A stretch of 64,000 nt of DNA from an uncultured Flavobacteriaceae bacterium (GTDB lineage: Bacteria > Bacteroidota > Bacteroidia > Flavobacteriales > Flavobacteriaceae): the NCBI GenBank assembly GCA_947498845.1, contig CANMLX010000004.1, forward strand, positions 121,504-185,503, read 5' to 3'. A program made the translations under genes and the position numbers. The notes beneath the pieces were generated by a model, which was not told the DNA's origin, searched no databases, and saw only the letters and a list, made by a program, of their open reading frames with translations. Of this stretch, positions 37,269 to 46,543 are shown one piece after another. Numbering within the stretch: position 1 is the first letter of the stretch; the number at the start of each line of letters is the position of its first letter.

Positions 37269-37439
37269 AACCCGCTTTATGCAATAAAAAATTTATTACA
37301 TCTTGTAGCTACTGTAAATACTAACGCTTCGCTGCGTTTTTTAATTTCATCATAGCGGTGCTATGCAGAAATTAAGAAAACACTAGTATTTCTTGCATCT
37401 ACAAGCTTCATGACAACCTTCTATTGCATAAAGCGGGTT
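37269..37439. repeat. 171-bp MITE-like element, copy 2
   Basis: Same length and ends as the element at 18085-18255 (AACCCGCTTTATGCAATA outer ends; 21-base arms at 37269-37289 and 37419-37439). The core ATAGCGGTGCTATGC is shared, while the interior has diverged in places. It is non-coding and precedes a small lipoprotein gene. Confidence 0.88.
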
Positions 37440-37468
37440 TAAATAATAGTATAACCAAATAATACAGC

Positions 37469-37897
37469 ATGAAAACATTTATATACTTAGTACTACTATT
37501 AAGCCTTAGTCTTTTAAATATATCCTGTTCTACCTACAAAGAAACACTTAGTAAACCAAAAACTAAAGACATTATTACAAATGCTAAAAAGCAAATTATA
37601 ACGGCTCCAGTAATTATAAAAAATTTCACTAAAAAAAATGGCGAAATCACCTCTAAGAAAGACATCTATATTCGACGTTCTATAAAAGATTATTTTATAA
37701 AATTTTGTGAAAGTGATATAACTCAAAAACAATTAGAAAACCACCTATCTAAAATAAAAGAAGACATTAAGACAATTACTCTGGAAGTTGAATTTTTAAA
37801 AGGCTATTGGACATGCTATTCTAATACGTCTATTGCAACTATGCCTCAAAGTAGAATGGGCGACTATGTAATTATTTATAGAATAATTAAAAACTAA
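37469..37897 (+). CDS. Small lipoprotein, hypothetical
   Basis: A 142-residue protein with a clear lipobox (LLSLSLLNISCSTYK, Cys20). The mature part is Lys-rich with DIYIRRSIKDYFIKFCESDITQKQLENHLSKIKEDIKTITLEVEFLKGYWTCYSN. No recognised family. A surface or periplasmic lipoprotein; the function is unknown. It starts 30 bases after the 171-bp repeat, whose end may contribute its promoter region. Confidence 0.7.
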   Translation: MKTFIYLVLLLSLSLLNISCSTYKETLSKPKTKDIITNAKKQIITAPVIIKNFTKKNGEITSKKDIYIRRSIKDYFIKFCESDITQKQLENHLSKIKEDIKTITLEVEFLKGYWTCYSNTSIATMPQSRMGDYVIIYRIIKN

Positions 37898-38033
37898 AAC
37901 TTTTAAAATCATATCAATGAACTATTATTTTGAACATGTGACTTTCTAAAAATTTTTATCTAAACTCATTTGACGACCGATAAAGTACATTGAAACGGAA
38001 CTTTATCTTTACAGTTAAACGAATACTAAAATT

Positions 38034-40226
38034 CTACTCAGGCTTCCCAACCAAATTAAAATCCAAATGTTTTTTAACTAAATCTGTATTTTTAACTTTT
38101 ACTAGTACCTCTTCTCCTAATTGATATGTAATACCATTACTTCTACCTACCATAGCATATAGATCTTGATCGAATGCATAATGGTCGTCTGTCATATCAC
38201 GAACGCTTACCATACCTTCGCATTTGTTTGAGACAATTTCTACATAAATACCCCATTCGGTTACACCAGAAATAACCCCTAAAAATTCTTCATCCTTATG
38301 GTCTTCCATAAAGCGTATCTGCATATATTTTATAGAATCTCGCTCTGCTTTTGTTGCCAGATTTTCCATGTTACTGGAGTGGTTACATTTTTCTTCGTAG
38401 CTTTCTTCGTTAGCAGATTTTCCACCATCTAAATACTGCTGTAATAAACGGTGTGCCATCACGTCTGGATAACGACGAATAGGCGATGTAAAATGGCTAT
38501 AATAATCAAAAGACAAGCCATAGTGGCCTATGTTATGGGTTGTATATTCTGCTTTACTCATACTACGTATCGCTAAGGTATCAACCAAATTTTGTTCTTT
38601 TTTGCCTACAACCTCTTTTAATAAGTTATTTAACGATGCTGTGGTGCTTTTTCTGTCCTTAAAATTAAGCTTATACCCAAAGCGCCCCACTACATTTTGT
38701 AATGCGGCTAGTTTACTTTCGTCTGGCTCGTCATGTACACGGTATACAAATGTTTTTTTAGGACTTTGTTTTCCTATAAATTCAGATACTTTTCTATTGG
38801 CTAACAGCATAAATTCTTCTATCAACTTATTAGCATCTTTGCTTACTTTAAAGTATACACCTTCTGGATTATTGTCTTCATCTAAATTAAATTTTACTTC
38901 AACTTTATCGAAAGATATTGCACCATCACGCATACGTTTGCCTCGCATTATTTTAGCGAGTTCATCTAATTTTAAAATAGCATCTGCTAATTTTTGATCT
39001 GTCTTATAGGGGTTTCCTGTTAGGGATACTTCTGCAGGAATTTCATTGGTTTTAGATTCTATAACGGCTTGTGCTTCTTCGTAAGCATAACGGGCATCAC
39101 TATAAGTCACTGTTCTACCAAACCATTGGTCTTTAATTTCGGCTTTATCATTTATTTTAAACACCGCCGAAAAGGTATATTTTTCTTCATGTGGTCTTAA
39201 TGAACAGGCTTTATTAGAGAGTATTTCTGGTAGCATGGGTACTACGCGATCTACTAAATATACCGATGTGGCTCGCTCATAAGCTTCGTCATCTAAAACA
39301 GTCCCTTCTTTTACATAATGCGATACATCGGCTATGTGTATCCCTATTTCGTATAACCCATTATCCAGCACTGTAAAGGATAAGGCATCATCAAAATCTT
39401 TTGCGTCTTTAGGATCTATGGTAAAGGTTAAATCGTTACGCATATCACGACGTTTTGCTATCTCTTTTTCTGTTATAGCTGTATCTAAGTTATTAGCGTA
39501 CTCTTCTACATGATGTGGAAACTCTAAAGGTAAACCGTATTCTGATAATATAGCATGTATTTCGGTATTATGCTCTCCTGGTTTGCCTAATACTTTTACC
39601 ACTTTACCATATGGCGAATCTGCATTGTCTGGCCAATCTTCCAGTTTTACCAGAACTTTATCACCGTCTTCTGCCTTTAATGTTTTATTAACAGGTACAA
39701 AAATATCTTTGTACATTTTAGAATTATCTGGTACTACAAAGGCATAATTTTTTTTGCTTTGAAGCTGAATAACCCCTACATATTCCGTTTTTTCACGCTT
39801 TATAACATTTGTGATCTCTCCTTCCATTCTGCCTCGTTTACGTCGCTTATATACGTAAAATTCTACCTCATCACCATCTAATGCTTTATTAATATTGTTT
39901 GAGGCTATAAATACATCGTCATCAAAAGCATCGCATATTATATAGCCAGATCCTTTAGACGATATATCTAAAATACCTGTATGATATTCGTTATTTATTA
40001 CAGCTTTAAACTTACCGCGATCTACTTCTATTATTTCTTGTTTACCAGCTAGTTTAGCTAGTGTTTTTATAATTTGATTTCTGCTGCTGGCATCACTTAA
40101 GTTAAGTTTAGCAGCTATTTGTTTGTAGTTGAATGCCTGATTTCTATCTTTTTTTAATATGCTTAAAATAGTATTTGTTAGGTTAGAAATCTTATTGTTA
40201 GATTTCTTTCTTTTCTTTTTTGTCAT
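38034..40226 (-). CDS. rnr: Ribonuclease R
   Basis: A 730-residue 3'-5' exoribonuclease. Winged-helix N-terminus about 15-75 (LSILKKDRNQAFNYKQIAAKL), cold-shock domains about 80-230 (TGILDISSKGSGYIICDAFDDDVFIAS), RNB catalytic domain about 255-590 with DPKDAKDFDDA (Asp271, 274, 277, 279 and 280 around the metals) and a C-terminal S1 domain about 635-725. It degrades structured RNA and takes part in RNA quality control. Full length, no fusion. Single gene. Confidence 0.96.
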   Translation of the reverse strand: MTKKKRKKSNNKISNLTNTILSILKKDRNQAFNYKQIAAKLNLSDASSRNQIIKTLAKLAGKQEIIEVDRGKFKAVINNEYHTGILDISSKGSGYIICDAFDDDVFIASNNINKALDGDEVEFYVYKRRKRGRMEGEITNVIKREKTEYVGVIQLQSKKNYAFVVPDNSKMYKDIFVPVNKTLKAEDGDKVLVKLEDWPDNADSPYGKVVKVLGKPGEHNTEIHAILSEYGLPLEFPHHVEEYANNLDTAITEKEIAKRRDMRNDLTFTIDPKDAKDFDDALSFTVLDNGLYEIGIHIADVSHYVKEGTVLDDEAYERATSVYLVDRVVPMLPEILSNKACSLRPHEEKYTFSAVFKINDKAEIKDQWFGRTVTYSDARYAYEEAQAVIESKTNEIPAEVSLTGNPYKTDQKLADAILKLDELAKIMRGKRMRDGAISFDKVEVKFNLDEDNNPEGVYFKVSKDANKLIEEFMLLANRKVSEFIGKQSPKKTFVYRVHDEPDESKLAALQNVVGRFGYKLNFKDRKSTTASLNNLLKEVVGKKEQNLVDTLAIRSMSKAEYTTHNIGHYGLSFDYYSHFTSPIRRYPDVMAHRLLQQYLDGGKSANEESYEEKCNHSSNMENLATKAERDSIKYMQIRFMEDHKDEEFLGVISGVTEWGIYVEIVSNKCEGMVSVRDMTDDHYAFDQDLYAMVGRSNGITYQLGEEVLVKVKNTDLVKKHLDFNLVGKPE

Positions 40227-40564
40227 TTAAATTTTTATAATCATTATCATTTCCTAAAGTTCAGGAAATTTCTATTACTAAATAGCATTATGTTAGGAGG
40301 AAGTTAGCTATTTATTTTTTACAAAGCTACGCTTTTAATTTTTAACTATGTTTTTTCTATGTTAAATCTAGTAAATAGACTTTAAGCTTGCTTATAAACC
40401 TGTATTCGACCTAAGAACACTATTTTTTAAAACACAAAGGTATCTCTATTAGTCACTTAGTTTAAATAAATGTATATTGCTACGTAATTTTTAAAAATAG
40501 AGTTTCGCAAATAAAAAAAGGCTTGTACAATATACAAGCCAAATCGATTTATTATAGATTCTTA
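40227..40564. other. Gene-free stretch between rnr and the small T9SS gene
   Basis: AT-rich, no coding frame. It contains CCTAAGAACACTATTTTTT at 40410-40428, a 19-base string that recurs exactly at 44732-44750 upstream of the OmpA gene, and the terminator hairpin of the small T9SS gene near 40514-40542. Otherwise nothing recognised. Confidence 0.6.
40514..40542 (-). terminator. Rho-independent terminator of the small T9SS gene
   Basis: GGCTTGTA (40522-40529) pairs with TACAAGCC (40535-40542), loop of five; read on the minus strand it is followed by a T-run (40521-40514). It lies 23 bases after the stop at 40565. Confidence 0.88.
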
Positions 40565-40915
40565 CTAGTTATTAACTACTATTTTTTCGGCACTAATACC
40601 TTTATTGGTTTCCACTTCTAAAAAATAAACACCTGCATTTAAATTCCTGGTATCTACTTTTAAACCTGTAGTATAATACAATAGCTGACTTTGCGCATTA
40701 TAGATATTGACACGTTTTAATGCTGCACCATCTTTTAATTCAATACTTAGAAGATCTTTTACTGGATTAGGGTAATAAGAGAAAAAATCTTTTTTTGTAC
40801 TTTTAGAAGATAATTTGGAGTCTATATTATCTATTCGTTTTACATCTTCACTAGTTTTTATTTGAGCTATTGATACCAATGGTAATAATAGCAATAAAAG
40901 TAATTTCATTTTCAT
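40565..40915 (-). CDS. Short secreted protein that is almost only a T9SS type A sorting domain
   Basis: A 116-residue protein: signal peptide 1-18 (LLLPLVSIAQ), a spacer of about 25 residues and a complete T9SS type A C-terminal domain (about 44-116: YYPNPVKDLLSIELKDG..VNIYNAQSQLLYYTTGLKVDTRNLNAGVYFLEVETNKGISAEKIVVNN). No passenger domain remains. It may be a genuine mini-substrate of the type IX secretion system or the remnant of a larger protein. Own terminator downstream; no T9SS machinery genes nearby. Confidence 0.85.
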   Translation of the reverse strand: MKMKLLLLLLLPLVSIAQIKTSEDVKRIDNIDSKLSSKSTKKDFFSYYPNPVKDLLSIELKDGAALKRVNIYNAQSQLLYYTTGLKVDTRNLNAGVYFLEVETNKGISAEKIVVNN

Positions 40916-41577
40916 AGTACGTTTTCAATTTTCTGGAACTAATCTACACAATAACAATAAATAAAGCGTTAAAAATTCTTTAAAATGCTAGATAAAAACG
41001 ATTTACTCAATAACAAATAAATAAAAGCATTCAGGTTTGTCTCAATATAAAATAAGTTTCCTACAAATATATTTTCAACTCGTTTTAAGCTTAATTATTG
41101 ACTTATTCACATTATATATTATAATACTTTTTTTCTTTTAAAATTTAAAAAATAAAATGATGGTTATTATAGGGTGTTAATATGTGGTATAACTTTTTTG
41201 AGTTTTGTTTTGAATTGTATTTTATTTCAATTTATTGATAGATAATCAACATTTTTTAAAACTATAACATACTAAATTTGAGTTGTTTTATAGGGTTATT
41301 AACAAATATTAAAAACCATTGTTAACAGTACTTTTTTAATAATACTTTTATGTTAACCTAACTCATAAGTATAAGTTTTAGTGCTCATAACTTAACAAAA
41401 AATTTACATTAACTTATTTGCATGTTAGGTAAATGTTATGGATTGAAAAAATAAGCGAATTAACCAAGTTATTTTTATAAAATATAATCAATAGATATTA
41501 ACAAGTCATTAAAAGTGTAGTTAACAGTATTTGGTTTTAGTAACTTTGCAGTATAAAACCATTTATTTCTTGATATT
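40916..41577. other. AT-rich gene-free region upstream of rpiB
   Basis: Very AT-rich with no credible frame. From about 41170 to 41530 the string GTTAA/TTAAC recurs about eight times, including three exact GTTAAC palindromes (near 41320, 41352 and 41519), and one TTATTCACA resembling a DnaA box is at 41103-41111. It also contains the rpiB -7 box. It could be regulatory or origin-like DNA; this is not established. Confidence 0.4.
41541..41548 (+). promoter_or_regulatory. -7 promoter box of rpiB (TAACTTTG)
   Basis: TAACTTTG matches TAnnTTTG, 30 bases before the rpiB ATG. Confidence 0.5.
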
Positions 41578-42012
41578 ATGACAATTTCTATAGGAAACGA
41601 CCACGCAGGTACCGATTATAAATTTGCAATTAAAGCTTTTTTAGAAGAAAAAGGACATACTGTTACTAATTTTGGTACAGATGCTAATGATAGTGTTGAT
41701 TATCCAGATTTTGTACATCCTGTTGCTAAAACTATTGTGAATAAAGAAGCAGATTTTGGTATTTTAATATGTGGTAGTGCTAATGGTGTGGCTATGACGG
41801 CCAATAAATATCAAGAGGTTAGAGCTGGATTATGTTGGACTAAGGAAATTGTTGAACTTATTAGACAACATAACAATGCTAATATTTTGTGTATTCCAGC
41901 ACGTTTTACGGCGATTCCTCAAGCTTTACAAATGGTAGACACGTTTTTAAACACCAAGTTTGAAGGTGGTAGACACCAAAATAGAATAGATAAGATTCCG
42001 TTGTCTTGTTAA
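41578..42012 (+). CDS. rpiB: Ribose-5-phosphate isomerase B
   Basis: A 144-residue RpiB/LacAB-family isomerase interconverting ribose 5-phosphate and ribulose 5-phosphate. Features: IGNDHAGTDYKFAIKAFLEEKGHTVTNFGTDANDSVDYPDFVHPVA, the loop GILICGSANGVAMTANKYQEVRAGLCW with the catalytic Cys, and RQHNNANILCIPARF. Full length. The stop codon overlaps the TTG start of the next gene (TTGTTAA), so the two are translationally coupled. Confidence 0.95.
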   Translation: MTISIGNDHAGTDYKFAIKAFLEEKGHTVTNFGTDANDSVDYPDFVHPVAKTIVNKEADFGILICGSANGVAMTANKYQEVRAGLCWTKEIVELIRQHNNANILCIPARFTAIPQALQMVDTFLNTKFEGGRHQNRIDKIPLSC

Positions 42013-42461
42013 GCATTACTATAAAATCTTTTGAAGCGCTCACCAAAGACGAGCTGTACACGATATTACAATTACGATCTAAAGTTTTTGTGGTAGAACA
42101 AAATTGTGTCTATCAAGATATTGATGGTAAAGATCAAAAAGCAATGCATGTTTTAGGTTTTGCAGATGAGGTGTTAGTCGCTTATACCCGATTATTTAAA
42201 CCAGGTGATTATTTTAAAGAGGCTAGTATTGGAAGAGTGCTAGTTGCTAAAGATAAAAGACGCCATAAGTATGGTAATGCTATTATGGAAGCTTCTATTA
42301 ATGCCATAGGGGCTTTTTTTAATGAAACGACTATAAAAATATCTGGTCAGGAATATCTAAAAACATTCTACACTAATTTAGGTTTTAAGCAAATAGGTGA
42401 ACCGTATTTAGAGGATGGGATTCCACATATTGCTATGATAAAAACTAACGCTTTAAAGTAA
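42006..42461 (+). CDS. ElaA-like GNAT acetyltransferase
   Basis: A 151-residue GNAT protein of the ElaA type: YTILQLRSKVFVVEQNCVYQDIDGKDQKAMHVLG at the N-terminus, IGRVLVAKDKRRHKYGNAIMEASI as the acetyl-CoA loop, and FYTNLGFKQIGEPYLEDGIPHIAMI at the end. The start is TTG at 42006, sharing bases with the rpiB stop; the next ATG is too far inside the fold. The acceptor is unknown. Its 3' end overlaps the convergent LRR gene by 17 bases. Confidence 0.87.
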   Translation: MLSITIKSFEALTKDELYTILQLRSKVFVVEQNCVYQDIDGKDQKAMHVLGFADEVLVAYTRLFKPGDYFKEASIGRVLVAKDKRRHKYGNAIMEASINAIGAFFNETTIKISGQEYLKTFYTNLGFKQIGEPYLEDGIPHIAMIKTNALK

Positions 42462-43854
42462 AATGGCCCTTAAAATTTTGTCCTGTTTTTAGAGTTATTA
42501 AGTACCAATAATCGTTACTTTGCAGCGGTTGTCCTTTAAAAGTGCCATCCCAATCTATAGCGCTGCTGGAAAGGTATTTTATAAGTTTTCCATATTGGTT
42601 GTAAATAGTAATATTCTTTATATTGTTATTGGCATCATACACTTTCCAGACATCATGTTTACCATCGTTATTAGGCGTAAAGTATTTAGGGATATAAAAA
42701 TCGCTAGAAGTAATAATCACATTAAAAATATGCTCATTAACATGACAAGAACTTTCGTTATAAATGTAAATGCTTTGCGAAGTAGTAATTAAGTCACCCG
42801 AATTTAAAGGCACTCCTTGCCCACCCGATGCTGTAAAATAGTTACCATTACTAAGTGGTGGCAAAATATAGTATTTCCCAATAAAATCTGGTAACCTATC
42901 AATAGGAACTATAGTACTACAGGCGTCTAACGATCCTACATAATTTGAAAAATTAAGAGGTTGCCAAGTTGTATGATTTCCATTGGCATTATCTACAACC
43001 ACGCAGTTTAAATCTGGGTTGAGATTAAAATCTATTAATGATGCATTATTGTTATTACCATTTTTTAGATTTAAACGGCATAGATCATTACTACTACAAT
43101 TAAGTTCTGTTAGTTGGCGGTTTAGGGATAGGTCTAATTCTGTAATTAGGTTATTAAAACATAATAATGTTACTAATTGAGGGGTATTAGTAGGATTTAA
43201 AGCGGTTATTTGATTTTGCTCGCAAGCTAAATAAGAAAGTTTTGTATTGTTTGTAATATCTAATTCTCTTAACAAATTATTTCCACATTCTAATCGGCTT
43301 AAATTTGTATTCGTTGTGATGTTTAGAGTTGAAATTTGATTGTTTTGACACAACAAAGTATTTAATATTAAATTATTGGAAGTGTTTAATGTTGAAATGC
43401 TATTATGTTCACAGCGTAAAGACAATAAATCTGGATTATTAGTAACATTTATATTAGACAATTGATTATTAAAACACCAAAATTGTTGGAGGTTAAATAA
43501 ATTAGAAACATCTATAGTTGTTAATAGATTATCGCCAACAAACAGTTGTTTTAAATTAGCCAGCGCGCTTACATTTAGTACATTTATTTGATTATTTATA
43601 CAATTAAGACTTGTTAATGCTATAAAATCTTCAATACCAGTAAGATCACTAATATTTTTTCCTTCAACATCTAAATTTGTTACAGTATTAATGTTTGCAG
43701 AGGGAACAAGATTGTCTAGAGGCCCCGAATCTAAGCCTAAATCAATAAGCGCTTGTTCAAAATTATCATCAGGTATAAAGGTCGTTTGCGAAAAAGAATT
43801 TAGACCTATAAAGAGTGTGCATACTAAAACGCATAAATATGTTTTACAAACCAT
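42445..43854 (-). CDS. Secreted leucine-rich-repeat protein, T9SS type B sorting domain
   Basis: A 469-residue exported protein: signal peptide 1-22; N-terminal FIPDDNFEQALIDLGLDSGPLDNLV motif common before Bacteroidota LRRs; about nine 21-residue leucine-rich repeats (roughly 65-265) of the form LxxLxCxNNxIxxLNxSxN; and a C-terminal T9SS type B (gliding-motility-associated) domain (about 385-469: YFTPNNDGKHDVWKV..ITIYNQYGKLI..IDWDGTFKGQPLQSNDYWYLITL). It is probably exposed on the cell surface and binds protein or polysaccharide. It lies three bases after the OmpA-family gene, so both form an operon. Confidence 0.92.
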   Translation of the reverse strand: MVCKTYLCVLVCTLFIGLNSFSQTTFIPDDNFEQALIDLGLDSGPLDNLVPSANINTVTNLDVEGKNISDLTGIEDFIALTSLNCINNQINVLNVSALANLKQLFVGDNLLTTIDVSNLFNLQQFWCFNNQLSNINVTNNPDLLSLRCEHNSISTLNTSNNLILNTLLCQNNQISTLNITTNTNLSRLECGNNLLRELDITNNTKLSYLACEQNQITALNPTNTPQLVTLLCFNNLITELDLSLNRQLTELNCSSNDLCRLNLKNGNNNNASLIDFNLNPDLNCVVVDNANGNHTTWQPLNFSNYVGSLDACSTIVPIDRLPDFIGKYYILPPLSNGNYFTASGGQGVPLNSGDLITTSQSIYIYNESSCHVNEHIFNVIITSSDFYIPKYFTPNNDGKHDVWKVYDANNNIKNITIYNQYGKLIKYLSSSAIDWDGTFKGQPLQSNDYWYLITLKTGQNFKGHFTLKR

Positions 43855-43857
43855 AAA

Positions 43858-44718
43858 TTATTGGTTTTCGTTGCCACCAACATAGGTGATAAGTATTTCC
43901 ACGCGCCTGTCGAATTTTGGATCGCCACCCAATGGAAATTTTCGTCTTAAACCAACATAACGCATACGTTTAGTATCTACTCCTTTTTTAGCGAAATAGT
44001 CATAAACATATTTTGCTCTAACCACAGATAAGTTTCTTTTCTTTGTTTTTTTATGTAGCGCGTCTCTACTGTTTTGAGTACAACACACATGCCCTTGGAT
44101 GGTAAAATAAATATCATCACGTTCCAGTAAAGCTTTTGCTATGCGCTCCAATATTTTTTTAGATTCTGGAGTTACAGTGCTGTAGCCTGTTTTAAAAAGA
44201 ATATTTTCGAAAACAATTTTATCGCCTACTTTTAGTTCCCCTTTTATTTTTTCGGTAACGGTTTTCTTTTTTTCTTTTACAGTCTTTTTAACAACTGGTT
44301 TGGGAGGTTTGGTTTTTACTATAATTTCTACTTTCCTGTTGAGTCCTCGAATTTTTAAGATGTCTTTTTCATTAACTATTTTTAGTAAAATTTCACCTTT
44401 TCCATCAACATTAGTAATTAAAGATTCATCTATTTTATTATTGGAAAAAATAGCTTTTATAGCATCGGCACGCTGTTGCGAAAGTACCATATTATATGTG
44501 TGAGCACCAACATCGTCACAAAAACCATATATAGATATAGATGCAATAGCATCGTGTGTATCTTTTAATTTATGGATAAATAGAAGTAGTCTGTTTTCCT
44601 CGGTTTTAGGTACGGTATATTCGTCGGTATTAAAATACACATCATGAGTGTACTCGGTTTGCGAAAATGCAATACCAAAGAGAAAACACACACATATTGT
44701 TACAACCAGTTTACACAT
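43858..44718 (-). CDS. OmpA family protein with two peptidoglycan-binding-like domains
   Basis: A 286-residue protein: signal peptide 1-19, then two OmpA-C-like domains. The first (about 22-130, YTHDVYFNTDEYTVPKTEENRLL, GFCDDVGAHTYNMVLSQQRADAIKAIF) and the second (about 165-280, ILFKTGYSTVTPESKKILERIAKAL, NLSVVRAKYVYDYFAKKGVD, FDRRVEILI) are joined by a Lys/Pro-rich linker (KPPKPVVKKTVKEKKK). It probably anchors to peptidoglycan from the periplasm. It is upstream of and cotranscribed with the T9SS type B LRR protein. Confidence 0.87.
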   Translation of the reverse strand: MCKLVVTICVCFLFGIAFSQTEYTHDVYFNTDEYTVPKTEENRLLLFIHKLKDTHDAIASISIYGFCDDVGAHTYNMVLSQQRADAIKAIFSNNKIDESLITNVDGKGEILLKIVNEKDILKIRGLNRKVEIIVKTKPPKPVVKKTVKEKKKTVTEKIKGELKVGDKIVFENILFKTGYSTVTPESKKILERIAKALLERDDIYFTIQGHVCCTQNSRDALHKKTKKRNLSVVRAKYVYDYFAKKGVDTKRMRYVGLRRKFPLGGDPKFDRRVEILITYVGGNENQ

Positions 44719-44825
44719 TACTTAAAATAGGCCTAAGAACACTATTTTTTTTAAATTCAAATCCTTTTCTATTTGTTTTTTAACATAGAAATTCAGGTTA
44801 ATAAATATATAATATATTTTTAAAT

Positions 44826-46460
44826 CTACCTTAAATAATCGACGTAAGTCTTTGGATTGTTAAGTATTTCTGTGCTCTTTTTTATGTAATCATCATGGGT
44901 TTTGTAATATTGGTATAACCCTTCACGATACGTGTATCGTTTTACAATTTCTTCGGTGAGTTGTTTTAATATGTAATTTTTATGGTTGTCTATAGCTTTA
45001 TTTTTTGAAGCATTTAAACCATCGATAAGTGTTTTGTAATTTGTTTCAATATCGTCATCTAATTGTTCTTTTTTAGATGTTTCGTAGGCTTTTTGTAGTG
45101 CTTTTTCTGTATTCGTAGTAAACGAAAAGTTATTTTTATTTAAGTAATTTTTAAAGTCTCTAAAATCGACATCACCAAGTTTAAAGGTATTGATATCCTT
45201 TACTGTATTTTTGTAATAATACGCTGTAGCGTAATCAAAAATTAAATCACTGTTAATAATAGCCTTTGTAATGGTGGTGTTTTTAGTTTTATCAAAATTA
45301 ACATCGGGAAATACGCCACCACCATCAAAAACTTTACGTCCGTTTTTGGTTTTAAATTCGTTGTAGTTTTCTTGTTTTACACGTACAGCTTCCCCTTTTT
45401 CGTTTCTGTTCCAATAATCTAAAGATTGAATACACCTACCAGAAGGTGTATAATATCTGGAAATAGTAATTTTTACCTGTGTGCCATAAGTTAGGCGTTT
45501 TGGACGTTGTACTAAACCTTTACCAAAACTACGCGACCCAACAATAACGGCACGATCCAGATCTTGTAATGTTCCCGACACGATTTCGCTTGCAGAGGCA
45601 CTGCGACCGTTAATTAGAACCACCACAGGAATTTCGGTATCAATAGGATCTTTTTTTGTAAAATAGCTACGGTTATATTTTTTTACTTTAGATTTTGTAG
45701 TCACAACCAATTGCCCCTTAGGAACAAATAAGTTAACAACATTAACAGCCTCACTCAATAATCCGCCAGGGTTGCCTCTAAGGTCCAAAATAACTTTTTT
45801 GGCCCCTTGGGCTTTTAAATCTCTTAAAGCATAACTGGTTTCAGATGATGCCTTTCGGTTAAACTTGCTTAAAACAATATACCCTGTTTCTTTATTCACC
45901 ATGGAAAAATGAGGGACTGCCTTTATCTCAACTTCTGCACGTTTAATCGTTGTGGTTTTAGTTTCGTTATTGCGTTTAAAGGTCACATTTATAGACGTTC
46001 CAGACTCTCCTTTTAAAATATTAAACCCATCCTCTTTGTATTCTGAAACAAGGATGTCTCCTACCTTAATAATCTCATCTCCAGCTTTTAACCCTGCTTT
46101 ATCGGCGGGATAATCTTTATACGGTTCAACAATTATAAGTTTATCTTTTTTTGTTTTTACTCGAGCTCCAATACCTGTATAATCTCCTGTGTTGTTTATT
46201 CTGGCAGCTTCAACATCCTGCTCATTCATAAAACGCGTGTAGGGATCTAAATCGTTTAGCATGCTCTTGATGGCTGTATCCATTAAATCACCAGGATTGG
46301 TTTCATCAACATAGTTCATGTTAAGCTCTTTAAAGAGCGTGGTAAAAATTTCTATTTGTTTTGCTATTTCAAAGAAATCATTCTTAAAGGCAGTTGTGCT
46401 AAAACATATAGCACATGCAACTATTGGAAGGATTATTCTCTTTTTTAATAAATGTTTCAT
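44826..46460 (-). CDS. S41 family C-terminal processing peptidase
   Basis: A 544-residue CtpA-type serine protease starting at ATG 46460 (MKHLLKKRIILPIVACAICFSTTAF signal); a longer frame to 46520 is not needed. A PDZ domain at about 75-150 (TGIGARVKTKKDKLIIVEPYKDYPADKAGLKAGDEIIKVGD) precedes the peptidase core with NGRSASASEIVSG (284-296, nucleophile serine region) and SFGKGLVQ (catalytic Lys). It cleaves proteins at C-terminal ends in the periplasm. It lies 83 bases downstream of rnpA on the same strand; this pairing is common in Flavobacteriia. Confidence 0.94.
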   Translation of the reverse strand: MKHLLKKRIILPIVACAICFSTTAFKNDFFEIAKQIEIFTTLFKELNMNYVDETNPGDLMDTAIKSMLNDLDPYTRFMNEQDVEAARINNTGDYTGIGARVKTKKDKLIIVEPYKDYPADKAGLKAGDEIIKVGDILVSEYKEDGFNILKGESGTSINVTFKRNNETKTTTIKRAEVEIKAVPHFSMVNKETGYIVLSKFNRKASSETSYALRDLKAQGAKKVILDLRGNPGGLLSEAVNVVNLFVPKGQLVVTTKSKVKKYNRSYFTKKDPIDTEIPVVVLINGRSASASEIVSGTLQDLDRAVIVGSRSFGKGLVQRPKRLTYGTQVKITISRYYTPSGRCIQSLDYWNRNEKGEAVRVKQENYNEFKTKNGRKVFDGGGVFPDVNFDKTKNTTITKAIINSDLIFDYATAYYYKNTVKDINTFKLGDVDFRDFKNYLNKNNFSFTTNTEKALQKAYETSKKEQLDDDIETNYKTLIDGLNASKNKAIDNHKNYILKQLTEEIVKRYTYREGLYQYYKTHDDYIKKSTEILNNPKTYVDYLR

Positions 46461-46543
46461 TAATACTATGTTTTGTGTTTCTTCTAATCCTAAAATCTGT
46501 GTTGGTATAAAATTACACACACAATCACATTGAAAAAATTAAA

